Part shown: positions 18,134 to 26,830 of the stretch, in pieces
How the letters are laid out: every line of letters starts with the position of its first letter
Numbering within the stretch: the stretch's first letter is position 1
From: Paracoccaceae bacterium
GTDB lineage: Bacteria; Pseudomonadota; Alphaproteobacteria; Rhodobacterales; Rhodobacteraceae
DNA length: 64,000 bases
Reading direction: 5' to 3'
Assembly (NCBI GenBank): GCA_024236495.1
Contig: JACKKJ010000003.1
Span: 62,001-126,000 of the forward strand
Position numbers and translations under genes: made by a program
The notes under the pieces: generated by a model
What the model was told of the DNA's origin: nothing
What the model saw: only the letters and a program-made list of their open reading frames with translations
Database searches by the model: none

Positions 18134-19042
18134 ATGCTGACCCGCCGCCACTTCCTTGCCGCTTCGTCCTCGCTTCTGGCGGCGCCGGCCACACGCCTTT
18201 GGGCGGCCAGCACGCTGGATCTGGGCGGCGCGCGCCTCGATACGCTCTCGGACGGCAACCTGACGCTGCCCGGCGACTTCATCCTGGGCGGCATGCCGCA
18301 GGCCGAGATGGCCGCGATCGTCGCCAAGTACGGGCTGCCCACCGATCAGCTGACGCCGCCGTGCAACGTCACGCTCTGGCGCGACGGCACCAACACGGTG
18401 TTGTTCGATGTCGGCGCGGGGCCGGATTTCCAGCCCACCGCCGGCAAGCTGTCGGAGGCGATGGAGGCCCTTGGACTTGCGGTCGAGGATGTCACGCATG
18501 TCGTCTTCACCCATGCCCATCCCGACCACATCTGGGGACTTCTGGACGAATTCGACGAACCCGTCTTCCCCAACGCCGAATTCGCCATCGGCGGGGCGGA
18601 GTTCGACTACTGGACCGACCCGGACACGGTAAACACCATCGGCGAGGCGCGCACGACCTTCGCTGTCGGCGCCGCCCGCCGGCTTGGGGTGATCGCCGAC
18701 AGCGTCCGCCGCCTTGCCGACGGGGAGGAGGTCCTGCCGGGTCTGATCGCGCGGCTGACCCCCGGGCATACGCCGGGACATCTGTCCTTCGACATCGAGG
18801 GCGGGCCGGTTCCCGTCACCGTTCTGGGCGATGCGATCGGCAACCACCACGTCGCGTTCGAGCGCCCGGAATGGGCGTCTGGCTCCGACCAGGACAAGGA
18901 CATGGCGGCGGCGACCCGTGTCGCGCTTCTGGACCGGCTGGTCGCCGAAGAGCGGGTGATCGTGGGTTACCACCTGCCCGAGGGCGGGGTGGGCCGCGCC
19001 GAGAGGGCCGAAGCGGGCTATCGCTACAACGCGGGCCTCTAG
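18134..19042 (+). CDS. SoxG/SoxH-like periplasmic metallo-beta-lactamase-fold protein
   Basis: A 302-residue secreted protein (signal TRRHFLAASSSLLAAPA) with the metal motif THAHPDH (about residue 127-133) and GHTPGH plus LGDAIGNHH further on, all metallo-beta-lactamase hallmarks. Paracoccus encodes two such proteins, SoxG (about 303 residues) and SoxH (about 317), after soxF; this single copy could be either, so I give no symbol. Neither is essential for thiosulfate oxidation in vitro. Its end overlaps that of the convergent YeeE gene by 4 bases. Confidence 0.85.
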   Translation: MLTRRHFLAASSSLLAAPATRLWAASTLDLGGARLDTLSDGNLTLPGDFILGGMPQAEMAAIVAKYGLPTDQLTPPCNVTLWRDGTNTVLFDVGAGPDFQPTAGKLSEAMEALGLAVEDVTHVVFTHAHPDHIWGLLDEFDEPVFPNAEFAIGGAEFDYWTDPDTVNTIGEARTTFAVGAARRLGVIADSVRRLADGEEVLPGLIARLTPGHTPGHLSFDIEGGPVPVTVLGDAIGNHHVAFERPEWASGSDQDKDMAAATRVALLDRLVAEERVIVGYHLPEGGVGRAERAEAGYRYNAGL

Positions 19043-20100
19043 GCCAGTGCAAGCCGGGCGCGCTGATCGACGACGAAGTCGGTCAGCGTCGCGCCGATCC
19101 ACATGCAAAACAGCGCAAGCCAGGCGGTCGCGGCAAAGATCGACCCGCCGGTGACGCCCGCGCCGATCGCGCAGCCCCCCGCCAGCATCGCGCCGAACCC
19201 CATGAGAACCGCGCCGGTCATCGACCGCCGCATCTGGCTCTCGCCGTCGAATCCCTGAAAGCGCAGGCGCCCGCTCAGCGCGGCGGAAACCAGCGCGCCC
19301 GCGAAGACGCCGGGCACCAGCCCGATGTCGAAGTCAAGCGCGGGGCTTTCGGTCAGGAAGAACATCAGCGTGTCCGCCGAGGGTCCCGAAAAGGAGGCGG
19401 AGGTGATGCTGACCGGCTCGAACGCGACCTGTGCCAGCGAATAGGTCAGTACCCATCCAAGCGCCACCGCGAAGCCCACGCCCGAGGCGAAGACAAGCCG
19501 CGACCAGCCCAGCCCGTTGCGAAACGACAGCCACAGCGACAGCGCGGCGATCGCGATGCCCAGAAGCAGGCCGGACATGTCGGGCAGGCCAAGGGCGCTG
19601 ACCAGATCGACATTGCGCCCCCCCGGCGTGACCCAAAGCGCGGCAAGCCACTGGCGCGCGGGCGCGAGCCAGCCGTGACGCGCCATCTGCGCCACGACGG
19701 CAAAGATCAGCCCGGCCACGACCGAGCGCAGGTTGCCTGTCGCGGCCAGGACCAGAAGCCGCCCCGAACAGCCCCGCGCCAGGACCATGCCCGCCCCGAA
19801 CATCAGCCCGCCGATGATCGCCCCCGACCAGGACCCGGCGATTGCCATCATGCGCGCATCCTCGGGCCGGAAAAGACCCAGGTGCCGCGCGCCCTGAACC
19901 CAGATCACCGCGGTCGAGAAGGTCAGAAGCCAGACCGCCATCCGTTCGCCAAGCCGCCCGCGGGCGAATTCGACCGCCGCGGCGCGCAGGCAAAAGGCCG
20001 ACCGTTCGGCGGCAAAGCCGAAGACCGCACCGGTCAGAAGCCCCAGAAGGGCGGCAAGAACCGGTTCCTCGAAGAACTCCAGAAGGGGCGTCAGATCCAT
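19039..20100 (-). CDS. Second YeeE/YedE-family sulfur transporter
   Basis: A 353-residue polytopic membrane protein of the YeeE/YedE family. The conserved Cys are near residue 37 (ERSAFCLRA), 111 (LARGCSGRL) and 315 (LAGGCAIGAG). I start at ATG 20100 (GGAGG 5 bases upstream) instead of GTG 20106. It is clearly diverged from the SoxT protein at the other end of the cluster. Likely a thiosulfate or sulfur-compound permease; direction and substrate are not visible. Confidence 0.82.
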   Translation of the reverse strand: MDLTPLLEFFEEPVLAALLGLLTGAVFGFAAERSAFCLRAAAVEFARGRLGERMAVWLLTFSTAVIWVQGARHLGLFRPEDARMMAIAGSWSGAIIGGLMFGAGMVLARGCSGRLLVLAATGNLRSVVAGLIFAVVAQMARHGWLAPARQWLAALWVTPGGRNVDLVSALGLPDMSGLLLGIAIAALSLWLSFRNGLGWSRLVFASGVGFAVALGWVLTYSLAQVAFEPVSITSASFSGPSADTLMFFLTESPALDFDIGLVPGVFAGALVSAALSGRLRFQGFDGESQMRRSMTGAVLMGFGAMLAGGCAIGAGVTGGSIFAATAWLALFCMWIGATLTDFVVDQRARLALA

Positions 20101-20288
20101 CGTCACCTCCGTTTCCCGGGCCTTAGGCCCTGGGGCGCGGGGTGTCCTTGATCTGGATCACGGCGCCGCGTCGCAGGCCGAAAGGGGTGTCGCTGCGGGT
20201 CTCGCGCCCCGGCCTGTCATGCGCGCATGAAACGGTGCCGGCAAGGTGAAGACGACGCCGACGATCCGTGCCGAAAAGCCGGGGTCGA

Positions 20289-21584
20289 TCATTGCAGCCC
20301 AAGTTCCCGCGCCGCCGCGTCAAGCCGCTGCAACGCGCCGGAATTGCCCGCGAAGGCCGCCCGGGCCGCATCCAGCGCCGCCTGCGCCGCCGCGCCCTCG
20401 CCCAGGACGACCCGCGCCCTTATCAGCCGGTGCCAGCCCTCCAGATCGTCGGGATCTTCGGCCAGCCGCTGGGCCAGGCCGTCGACCATGCCGCGGATCA
20501 TCGCCTGTCTGTCATCGGCGCTCATCTCCTGCGCGGCGGCGATGTCGGCGGCGGTCGGGCCGGGGGCGTTGGCGGTGGGCGGCGTGAGGTCGGGTGAGGT
20601 CAGGTCGGGGGCGATCGGGGCGGCCGAGGGGGCAGCGGCAAAGCCCGGCCGCCCGGCAAGGTCGATCCCCGCGTCCGGCGCGCGGTCGCGGATGCGCGCG
20701 CGCAGGTCGCCAGTCCAGGCCGCGTCAGGCGGCGCCTTGGCAAGGATATCGAGCCAGAGCGTGACCGCGCCCGCGGCATCGCCCGCCTGATCCATCGCCA
20801 GCCCCTGATAGAACCGGGCGCGGGGGTTCTGCGGGTCGGCCGCCAGCGCCTCGGCGATCGCGTCGCGGGCGCGGTCGGTCACGCGTTCGCCATCCGCCCG
20901 CACCAGCGCCTCGGCCCGAAGCGACAGGATGTCGGCATCGCCCGGCGCCAGCGCCGCGGCGCGGGCATAGGCCCCGGCCGCGTCCTCGAACCGGCTGGTC
21001 CCGGCGTAGGACCAGCCCAGCATCTTCCAGCCGTCAAGGTTGTCGGGGTCCGCCTCAAGCCGTTCGGCAAGACGGGCGATCATCGTGTCGACATCGGCCA
21101 GCGGCGCTGCCGGGGCCATCGCGGCGGCAGTGCCCGGCGCGGGCGTCATCGACCCGGTCGGCGCGGGCAGCGCCAGTTGCGGTGCCAGCTGCGACGCGGA
21201 GGGCAGGGCGCGCGGTGCGGCGGCTCCGGCAAGTTCCGGCCGCCCCGTCGCGCCATATAGCAGCGCGCTGCCGACGACGACCCAGCCCACGGTGACCGCC
21301 GCGACGGCGACCTGCGCCTTGGTTCCCAGTTCGCGCATATCTTCCCCTTCCGCCTTGCGGGCCGCCGCGATGACGCGCCGTTCGATCTCGCGGCGCGTCG
21401 CCTCTGCGTCTTCGGCCGAGACGACGCCATCGGCCAGATCCCGTTCAAGCTGCCGCGCCTGTTCGCGAAAGACCTCGATCCCCGCCACCCTGGTCCCGGG
21501 CGCCGCGTGCCCGCGCAGGAAGGGCAGGGCGACGGCAAGGGCGGCGGCCGCGGCCAGCGCGCTGAGGACAAGCCAAAGGATCAT
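20289..21584 (-). CDS. ccmI: Cytochrome c maturation protein CcmI (CycH)
   Basis: A 431-residue protein that binds and delivers apocytochromes to the CcmF/CcmH heme ligation complex. Two N-terminal transmembrane helices (residues about 1-20 and 90-115) flank a cytoplasmic coiled segment (FREQARQLERDLADG), followed by a periplasmic TPR domain (about 170-430; DNLDGWKMLGWSYAGTSRFEDAAGAYARA). Starts at ATG 21584, overlapping the ccmH stop (ATGA). The adjacent 182 bases at 20107-20288 show no convincing gene. Confidence 0.9.
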   Translation of the reverse strand: MILWLVLSALAAAAALAVALPFLRGHAAPGTRVAGIEVFREQARQLERDLADGVVSAEDAEATRREIERRVIAAARKAEGEDMRELGTKAQVAVAAVTVGWVVVGSALLYGATGRPELAGAAAPRALPSASQLAPQLALPAPTGSMTPAPGTAAAMAPAAPLADVDTMIARLAERLEADPDNLDGWKMLGWSYAGTSRFEDAAGAYARAAALAPGDADILSLRAEALVRADGERVTDRARDAIAEALAADPQNPRARFYQGLAMDQAGDAAGAVTLWLDILAKAPPDAAWTGDLRARIRDRAPDAGIDLAGRPGFAAAPSAAPIAPDLTSPDLTPPTANAPGPTAADIAAAQEMSADDRQAMIRGMVDGLAQRLAEDPDDLEGWHRLIRARVVLGEGAAAQAALDAARAAFAGNSGALQRLDAAARELGLQ

Positions 21585-22063
21585 TCCCGGCCCCCATCCT
21601 TGAGAAGCGCCGCCGCCAGCGCGCGATCCTCGTCGCTTAGCCGGGGGGGCTCGGGCCGGGCGCGGCGGCGCCAGAGCCGTGAAAAGCCGAAAACCGTCGC
21701 CAGCATCAAAAGCGCCGGGCCGCCCCAAAGCAGGTAGGTCAGCGGCCGGACCGGCGGGTCGAGAAGGACATAGCTGCCGAAGCGGTCGACAAGAAAGGCC
21801 ACCGCCGCTTCGTCGCTGTCGCCCGCGACAAGGCGTTCGCGCAGGATCACCCGCATGTCGCGGGCCAGCGCCGCGTTGCTGTCGTCGATCGACTGGTTGC
21901 GGCAGACCACGCAGCGCAGATCGCGGCTCAGGGCGCGCGCCCGCGCCTCAAGCGCGGGGTCGGCCAGCATTTCGTCGGGCAGCACCGCCAACGCCGCGAC
22001 CGGCGCCAGATTGGCGGCGGCCAGCATCGCGCAAAGCGCAAGTCGGAGGGCGGCGCGCCTCAT
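21581..22063 (-). CDS. ccmH: Cytochrome c maturation protein CcmH (CycL)
   Basis: A 160-residue thiol oxidoreductase that reduces the CxxCH cysteines of apocytochromes. Signal peptide residues 1-25, the active motif RCVVCRNQSIDDSN (about residue 48-61), a three-helix domain, and a membrane helix PLTYLLWGGPALLMLATVFGF. ATG 22063 overlaps the ccmF stop; no long upstream extension is needed. Confidence 0.94.
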   Translation of the reverse strand: MRRAALRLALCAMLAAANLAPVAALAVLPDEMLADPALEARARALSRDLRCVVCRNQSIDDSNAALARDMRVILRERLVAGDSDEAAVAFLVDRFGSYVLLDPPVRPLTYLLWGGPALLMLATVFGFSRLWRRRARPEPPRLSDEDRALAAALLKDGGRE

Positions 22064-24054
22064 GCCGGGGTGCCCCTGGCGGCGGGGCGCGCCGCCAGCG
22101 CACCCACCCGGAATCGGCGGTCCGCCAGCGACAGGATGCCGCCAAGCGCCATGATCAGCGGGCCGAACCAGATCAGCAGGACGAAGGGGTGGTAGTAGAT
22201 GCGCGCGCCCCATTTGCCGTCGGCCGCACCACCACTGACCGAGACATAAAGGTTGGACAGGAAGCGCGGCGCGATGGCGGCCTCGGTCGTCACCCTACGG
22301 CTGATCGGGTAGAACCGGCGCTGCGCCTCGAGCGTGGTGACCGGCGCGCCATTGCGGCTGACCTCGAAGGTGGCCCGTTCGACCTCGTAATTCGCCTCCA
22401 GCTCGACGCGGACGCTGCGCAGGGTAAAGACATAGCCGCCGGCGGTAGTGCTTTCGCCCTCGGCGAGCGCGACGATGACCTCTTGCTGCCAAAGGCTCAC
22501 GCAGGTGATGCCGGCGACCAGAAGGCCAAGCCCCGCATGGCCAAGGACCGTGCCCCAGGTGGCCAGCGGCGTGCCGCGCAGGAGCGCGCGGGACCGCGCG
22601 CCCGGCAGCCGGAAGGGCTGGACGCGGGCGACGACGATCCAGGCCGCGCCCAGCACCAGCCAAAGCGCGATGCCAAGCCCCAGGGCCGCACCAAGGGCCG
22701 TGCCGATGGCCGCCCCGGCCGGGCCAAGGCCCGCAAGAAGCGCGAGGGTCAGGACGGCGGTCGCGGCCAGCGGCCAACGCAGCCGCGACAGCGCCGCGCG
22801 CAGTTCGTCGCGTTTCCAGCGCAGGAATGGCCCGGCCGAAAGCGCGAGGAAGAGAAGCACCATGATCGGCCCGAAGGTCCGGTTGAAATAGGGCGGCCCG
22901 ACCGAAATCTTCTCGGGCCCCGTCAGTTCGACGAACAGCGGGTAGAAAGTGCCCAGGAAAACGGTGCCGGTCGCGACCACCAGAAGGATGTTGTTGAGGA
23001 TCAGCGCCCCTTCGCGGCTGACCGGACGGAAGCTGACGGACTGGTCGAAGCCGCCGGCGCGGGCGGCGAACAGCGTCAGCGCCCCCCCGGTGAAGACCAC
23101 CAGGATCGCCAGGACGCCGACGCCCCGCGCTGGGTCGGTGGCGAAGGCATGAACGCTGGTGATGACGCCCGAACGCACCACGAATGTCCCGATCAGGCTG
23201 AGCGAGAAGGTCAGGATCGCGAGCAGGATCGTCCAGACGATCAGCGTCTGGCGCCGTTCCACCACCAGCGCGGAATGCAAAAGCGCGGTGCCCACGAGCC
23301 AGGGCATGAAACTGGCGTTTTCGACCGGATCCCAGAACCACCATCCGCCCCAGCCGAGTTCGTAATAGGCCCAGTAGCTGCCCAGCGTGATGCCGATGGT
23401 CAGAAAGACCCAGGCCGCCAGCACCCAGGGCCGCACAAGCCGCGCCCAGGCCGCATCCACCCGCCCCTCGATCAGCGCGGCCACGGCAAAGGAGAAGACG
23501 ACGGAGAACCCGACATAGCCAAGGTAAAGGAACGGCGGATGCAGGATCAGCCCGATATCCTGCAGCAGGGGGTTCAGCTCCATCCCCTGCGCGGGCGCCG
23601 GATGCAGCCTTTCGAACGGGTTCGAGGTGAAAAGCGCGAGGACGAGGAAACTGGCGGCGATCAGCCCCTGCACGGCCAGCGTGCGCGCCTTCAGCGTGCG
23701 CGGCAGCGCGCGGCCGAAAAGTGCCACGGCGGCGCCGAAGACCGCAAGGATCAGGATCCACAAAAGCAGCGACCCCTCGTGGTTGCCCCAGGTCGCGGAC
23801 AGCCGGTAGCGCAGCGGCATCGTCGCGTCGGCGTTGTTGGCCACCGTCAGCACCGAAAGGTCGGCATCGGCGAAGGCCACAAGCAGCATCGCGAAGGCCA
23901 GCGCCACGAAGGCCAGCCCGGCGACGGCGGCGGTGTCGGCAAAGACCATCAGCGTCAGATTCCGCCGCCACGCCCCATAAAGCGGCAAGAGCGCCTGCGC
24001 CAGCGCGATCCCCAGCGCCAGGATCATGGCGAAATGGCCGATTTCGGCTGTCAT
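22060..24054 (-). CDS. ccmF: Cytochrome c heme lyase subunit CcmF (CycK)
   Basis: A 664-residue polytopic membrane protein that transfers heme from CcmE to apocytochromes. The WWD periplasmic loop WGGWWFWDPVENASFMPW is near residue 235, with WGNHEGSLLLWILIL earlier. It is first of the ccmF-ccmH-ccmI operon. In most alphaproteobacteria ccmE precedes ccmF; here the next gene upstream is unrelated, so ccmE, ccmG and ccmABC must be elsewhere. Confidence 0.95.
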   Translation of the reverse strand: MTAEIGHFAMILALGIALAQALLPLYGAWRRNLTLMVFADTAAVAGLAFVALAFAMLLVAFADADLSVLTVANNADATMPLRYRLSATWGNHEGSLLLWILILAVFGAAVALFGRALPRTLKARTLAVQGLIAASFLVLALFTSNPFERLHPAPAQGMELNPLLQDIGLILHPPFLYLGYVGFSVVFSFAVAALIEGRVDAAWARLVRPWVLAAWVFLTIGITLGSYWAYYELGWGGWWFWDPVENASFMPWLVGTALLHSALVVERRQTLIVWTILLAILTFSLSLIGTFVVRSGVITSVHAFATDPARGVGVLAILVVFTGGALTLFAARAGGFDQSVSFRPVSREGALILNNILLVVATGTVFLGTFYPLFVELTGPEKISVGPPYFNRTFGPIMVLLFLALSAGPFLRWKRDELRAALSRLRWPLAATAVLTLALLAGLGPAGAAIGTALGAALGLGIALWLVLGAAWIVVARVQPFRLPGARSRALLRGTPLATWGTVLGHAGLGLLVAGITCVSLWQQEVIVALAEGESTTAGGYVFTLRSVRVELEANYEVERATFEVSRNGAPVTTLEAQRRFYPISRRVTTEAAIAPRFLSNLYVSVSGGAADGKWGARIYYHPFVLLIWFGPLIMALGGILSLADRRFRVGALAARPAARGTPA

Positions 24055-24123
24055 GCGGCCTGCCCCCTCAGTGCCGGACCGGTTTCCTGTCCGGCCGCGC
24101 CCTGGCGCGCGGCCGGTCTCCGG

Positions 24124-25278
24124 TCACTTGTATAGCGAAAACTCGATCCGCCGGTTGCGGCCCTTGTTGAAGGCGGAATCGTTCGGAACCATCGGCTTGT
24201 CCTCTCCGAACCCGGCCGAAAAGAGCCGCCGCGCGTCGACGCCGCGCCGCACGAGGTAGTCGACGACCGATCGCGCCCGTTTCTCGGACAGCGACTGGTT
24301 GTAGGCGTTCGACCCGTCGTCGTCGGTATGGCCCGAGATCAGCAGGCGAAGGCCGGGGCAGCGCTGGACGATGTCGACCACCGTTCCAAGCATGAAGTCG
24401 CTTTCCGCATCCAGCCGCGCGCTGCCCGAGGCGAAGTAGATGTTGCCGGTCTCCGACAGGATCTGGAACCGGCCCACGCATTCGTCATAGGAAAACTCGC
24501 CCTGCGTCTCAAGCGCGGCAGAGGCCGCGGGAACCACCTCCGGCTCTGGCGCGGCAGATGTTGCCGCCTCGGCGACCTGTGCGGCGGATCCGGCTGCGCG
24601 GCGGTTGAAGGTGAACTGGTAGGTGATGTTCATCTCCGGCACGATGCTGAAGCCGCCCGCAGTTTCGGCGATCTTGCGCAGGTTGTCGCCCAGCTGGAAA
24701 TCCTCGACGTTGAAGACGATCGGCCGCGCCGATGTGGCAACGAAGCGGTCGTTGCCGTCGGGTGTGATGATCGCATCCGTCACCAGCCGGTTGGTCGCGC
24801 CGTGGATGTCGAGCGAGAAGGGGAGTTGCACCTGCTTCTGCCCCCCCGGGGCAAGACCGGCGGCCATTTCCGGTGTCAGCTGGGCGGTCACCACTGCCTC
24901 GGGGAACTTGAAGGTTTCGAAGAACAGGAACCGCATGCGCACGTTGCGCAGGTCGTTGCGGGTGTCCACCGATTCAAGCTTCACGTTGATCGTGGCCTTG
25001 CCGTCTGCCTCGATCTTGCTGTCGAACGTGGCGAAGGAATGGGTTTCCACCACGTCCTGCCCGTCGACGTTCTTGATCGAGCTGAAGCGGATGAAGGACG
25101 TCGCGGGGTCCAGATCCCAGCCCGGGGCATAGGGGTTGTCCTGCGCGCGCGCCGCCGGCCCGAGGACCAACAGACACAAAGCCACGATCGCGGCGGCGAC
25201 ACGGCCATCGAGTTGCCAAAATCCGGTGCCAAACAATTCTTTGCCCTCGCGGGTTGCCCAAGAAGAAAACGGGTTCAC
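24124..25278 (-). CDS. YceI-domain / OmpA-domain fusion protein, secreted
   Basis: A 384-residue protein. A hydrophobic export segment (AAAIVALCLLVLGPAARAQ, residues about 29-46) is followed by a YceI-like lipocalin domain (about 50-205; WDLDPATSFIRFSSIKN, FVATSARPIVFN), an Ala/Pro/Glu linker, and a C-terminal OmpA-type peptidoglycan-binding domain (about 265-384; IYFASGSARL, LISGHTDDDGSNAYNQSLSEKRA). YceI domains bind isoprenoids or other amphiphiles, so it may tether a lipid-like ligand near the cell wall. The frame opens at a GTG; the true start is uncertain. Divergent from the caspase-like gene; the 234-base gap shows no clear promoter. Confidence 0.82.
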   Translation of the reverse strand: MNPFSSWATREGKELFGTGFWQLDGRVAAAIVALCLLVLGPAARAQDNPYAPGWDLDPATSFIRFSSIKNVDGQDVVETHSFATFDSKIEADGKATINVKLESVDTRNDLRNVRMRFLFFETFKFPEAVVTAQLTPEMAAGLAPGGQKQVQLPFSLDIHGATNRLVTDAIITPDGNDRFVATSARPIVFNVEDFQLGDNLRKIAETAGGFSIVPEMNITYQFTFNRRAAGSAAQVAEAATSAAPEPEVVPAASAALETQGEFSYDECVGRFQILSETGNIYFASGSARLDAESDFMLGTVVDIVQRCPGLRLLISGHTDDDGSNAYNQSLSEKRARSVVDYLVRRGVDARRLFSAGFGEDKPMVPNDSAFNKGRNRRIEFSLYK

Positions 25279-25512
25279 GCAATCGATGGATGCCGAATGA
25301 CCAAGCGGCCGACGTACCGAATCAGGCGCGTTCCCTGTGGGGAAACGTTAGCCGCGGCCTGTCTCGTTGCCAAACAATCCTTGCCGCACGGAAAGTTGAG
25401 GGCCGTGCAATCCGCCCGGGGGGCACATGTCGCGGAATTTCCGGACCGGGCGGTTGCCGCGGGGTTCGTTTGGGGCGTATTGTCGCACCCAGCGCAAAAC
25501 AGGACCGGGTCG

Positions 25513-26808
25513 ATGTCTCGACTTCTTGCCGTATTGGTTTTCCTTCTTGGATTTTCGGTGACCTGTGCGCGGGCCGAACTTGTGCTTGCGAACCGGGCCG
25601 GCACCGGCCCCGACGGTGAGCGGCGCATCGCGCTGGTGATCGGGAACGGCGGGTACACCGCGATCGGCGGGCTCGACAACACGGTGAACGACGCGGCGCT
25701 GATGGCCGATACGCTGCAATCCGTCGGGTTCGAGGTGACCAAGCTTCTCGATGTCGACCAGAACGCGATGAAGCGGGGGATCGCCAATTTCGGCCGCGCC
25801 CTGCGCGAGGCCGGGCCAGAGACGGTCGCTCTTTTCTACTACGCCGGGCACGCGGTGCAGTCCTTCGGCAACAACTACCTGCTGCCGGTCGATGCGGCGA
25901 TCCGCGACCAGGCCGATCTTGACCTTGTCGGCGTCGAGGCGGGCTGGATCCTGCGGCAGCTTTATTCGGCGCGGGTGCGCACCAACATCGTCATCCTCGA
26001 TTCCTGCCGCAACAACCCCTTTCCGAACGTGATGGGCTTCCACGATCAGGGCCTGGCCGAGATGAACGCACCCACCGGCACCTTCATCGCCTATGCGACC
26101 GCGCCGGGCAGCGTCGCGCTGGACGGGCTGGCGGGCAACAGCCCCTATACCAGCGCTCTGGCCAATGCGATCGACGCGGACCGGGAATCGATCGAACTTC
26201 TGTTCAAGAAGGTGCGCGTCAAGGTCCTGGAAACCACCGGCGGCGCGCAGACCCCCTGGGAAAGCTCCTCGCTGACCGCCGATTTCTACTTCCGCCCGGT
26301 CGCAGCGCCGGCGCCGGCGACCGCGTCGTCCGCCCCCGCCTCGAATGCCGAGGAAACGCTTTGGGTCTCGGTCAAGGACAGCGGCGACAAGACCCAGGTG
26401 CAACTGTACCTCTGGACCTTCCCGCAGGGCGCCCATCGCACCGAGGCCGAGGCGCTTCTGACCGCGCTGGCCCGCAAGCCCGAGGCCGCGCCCGCGGCGG
26501 GGCTTGCGGACCCGACGGCTGTGACCTTCACCGCGCCGATCCAGCGCGGCGAGCCGCAGATCATCGGCCGCTCGATCCAGGAACTGATCAGCTCGCAGCC
26601 GCTTTTCCCGCCGTTCGAGGGGATCCCCGACGAATTGTGGAAGGGGCAGCAGTGTTCGAACTGCCACGAATGGACGGCGACGCGCATTTGCGACCAGGCC
26701 AAGTTCTATCTCGGCGAACAGGCGGAAAGGGCGCTCGACAAACCCCATCCGCTTGGGACCGAGTTCAAGCAGCACCTGCGCAACTGGGCGTTGGGCGGCT
26801 GCCGCTGA
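25513..26808 (+). CDS. Secreted caspase-fold (C14) protein with a C-terminal CxxCH motif
   Basis: A 431-residue protein. Signal peptide residues 1-21, then a caspase-like domain (about 36-250) with VIGNGGYTAIGGLDN, the catalytic His in YYAGHAVQ (H113) and catalytic Cys in ILDSCRNNP (C165). A Pro/Ala linker follows. The C-terminal region carries CSNCH (381-385) and two more Cys (RICDQ and the penultimate GGCR). CxxCH in an exported protein usually means covalent heme c, but a metal or disulfide site is possible. It converges with the beta-barrel gene (22 bases between stops). Substrate unknown. Confidence 0.85.
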   Translation: MSRLLAVLVFLLGFSVTCARAELVLANRAGTGPDGERRIALVIGNGGYTAIGGLDNTVNDAALMADTLQSVGFEVTKLLDVDQNAMKRGIANFGRALREAGPETVALFYYAGHAVQSFGNNYLLPVDAAIRDQADLDLVGVEAGWILRQLYSARVRTNIVILDSCRNNPFPNVMGFHDQGLAEMNAPTGTFIAYATAPGSVALDGLAGNSPYTSALANAIDADRESIELLFKKVRVKVLETTGGAQTPWESSSLTADFYFRPVAAPAPATASSAPASNAEETLWVSVKDSGDKTQVQLYLWTFPQGAHRTEAEALLTALARKPEAAPAAGLADPTAVTFTAPIQRGEPQIIGRSIQELISSQPLFPPFEGIPDELWKGQQCSNCHEWTATRICDQAKFYLGEQAERALDKPHPLGTEFKQHLRNWALGGCR

Positions 26809-26830
26809 CGGCCGCGCCCCGCGCCCCGTC

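Noticed and set aside
15648..18194. Open frame of 848 codons on the minus strand across soxD and soxF
   Set aside because: Antisense shadow of well supported sox genes.
18199..20151. Open frame of 650 codons on the plus strand across the metallo-beta-lactamase and YeeE genes
   Set aside because: Out of frame with soxH-like and antisense to YeeE; low-complexity charged sequence.
20107..20288. Possible small gene between the YeeE gene and ccmI
   Set aside because: The only open frames are Arg/Pro-rich, lack a ribosome site and overlap ccmI.
21679..24135. Open frame of 818 codons on the plus strand across ccmF and ccmH
   Set aside because: Arg/Asp/Gly/Gln-rich shadow opposite the ccm genes; no domain.
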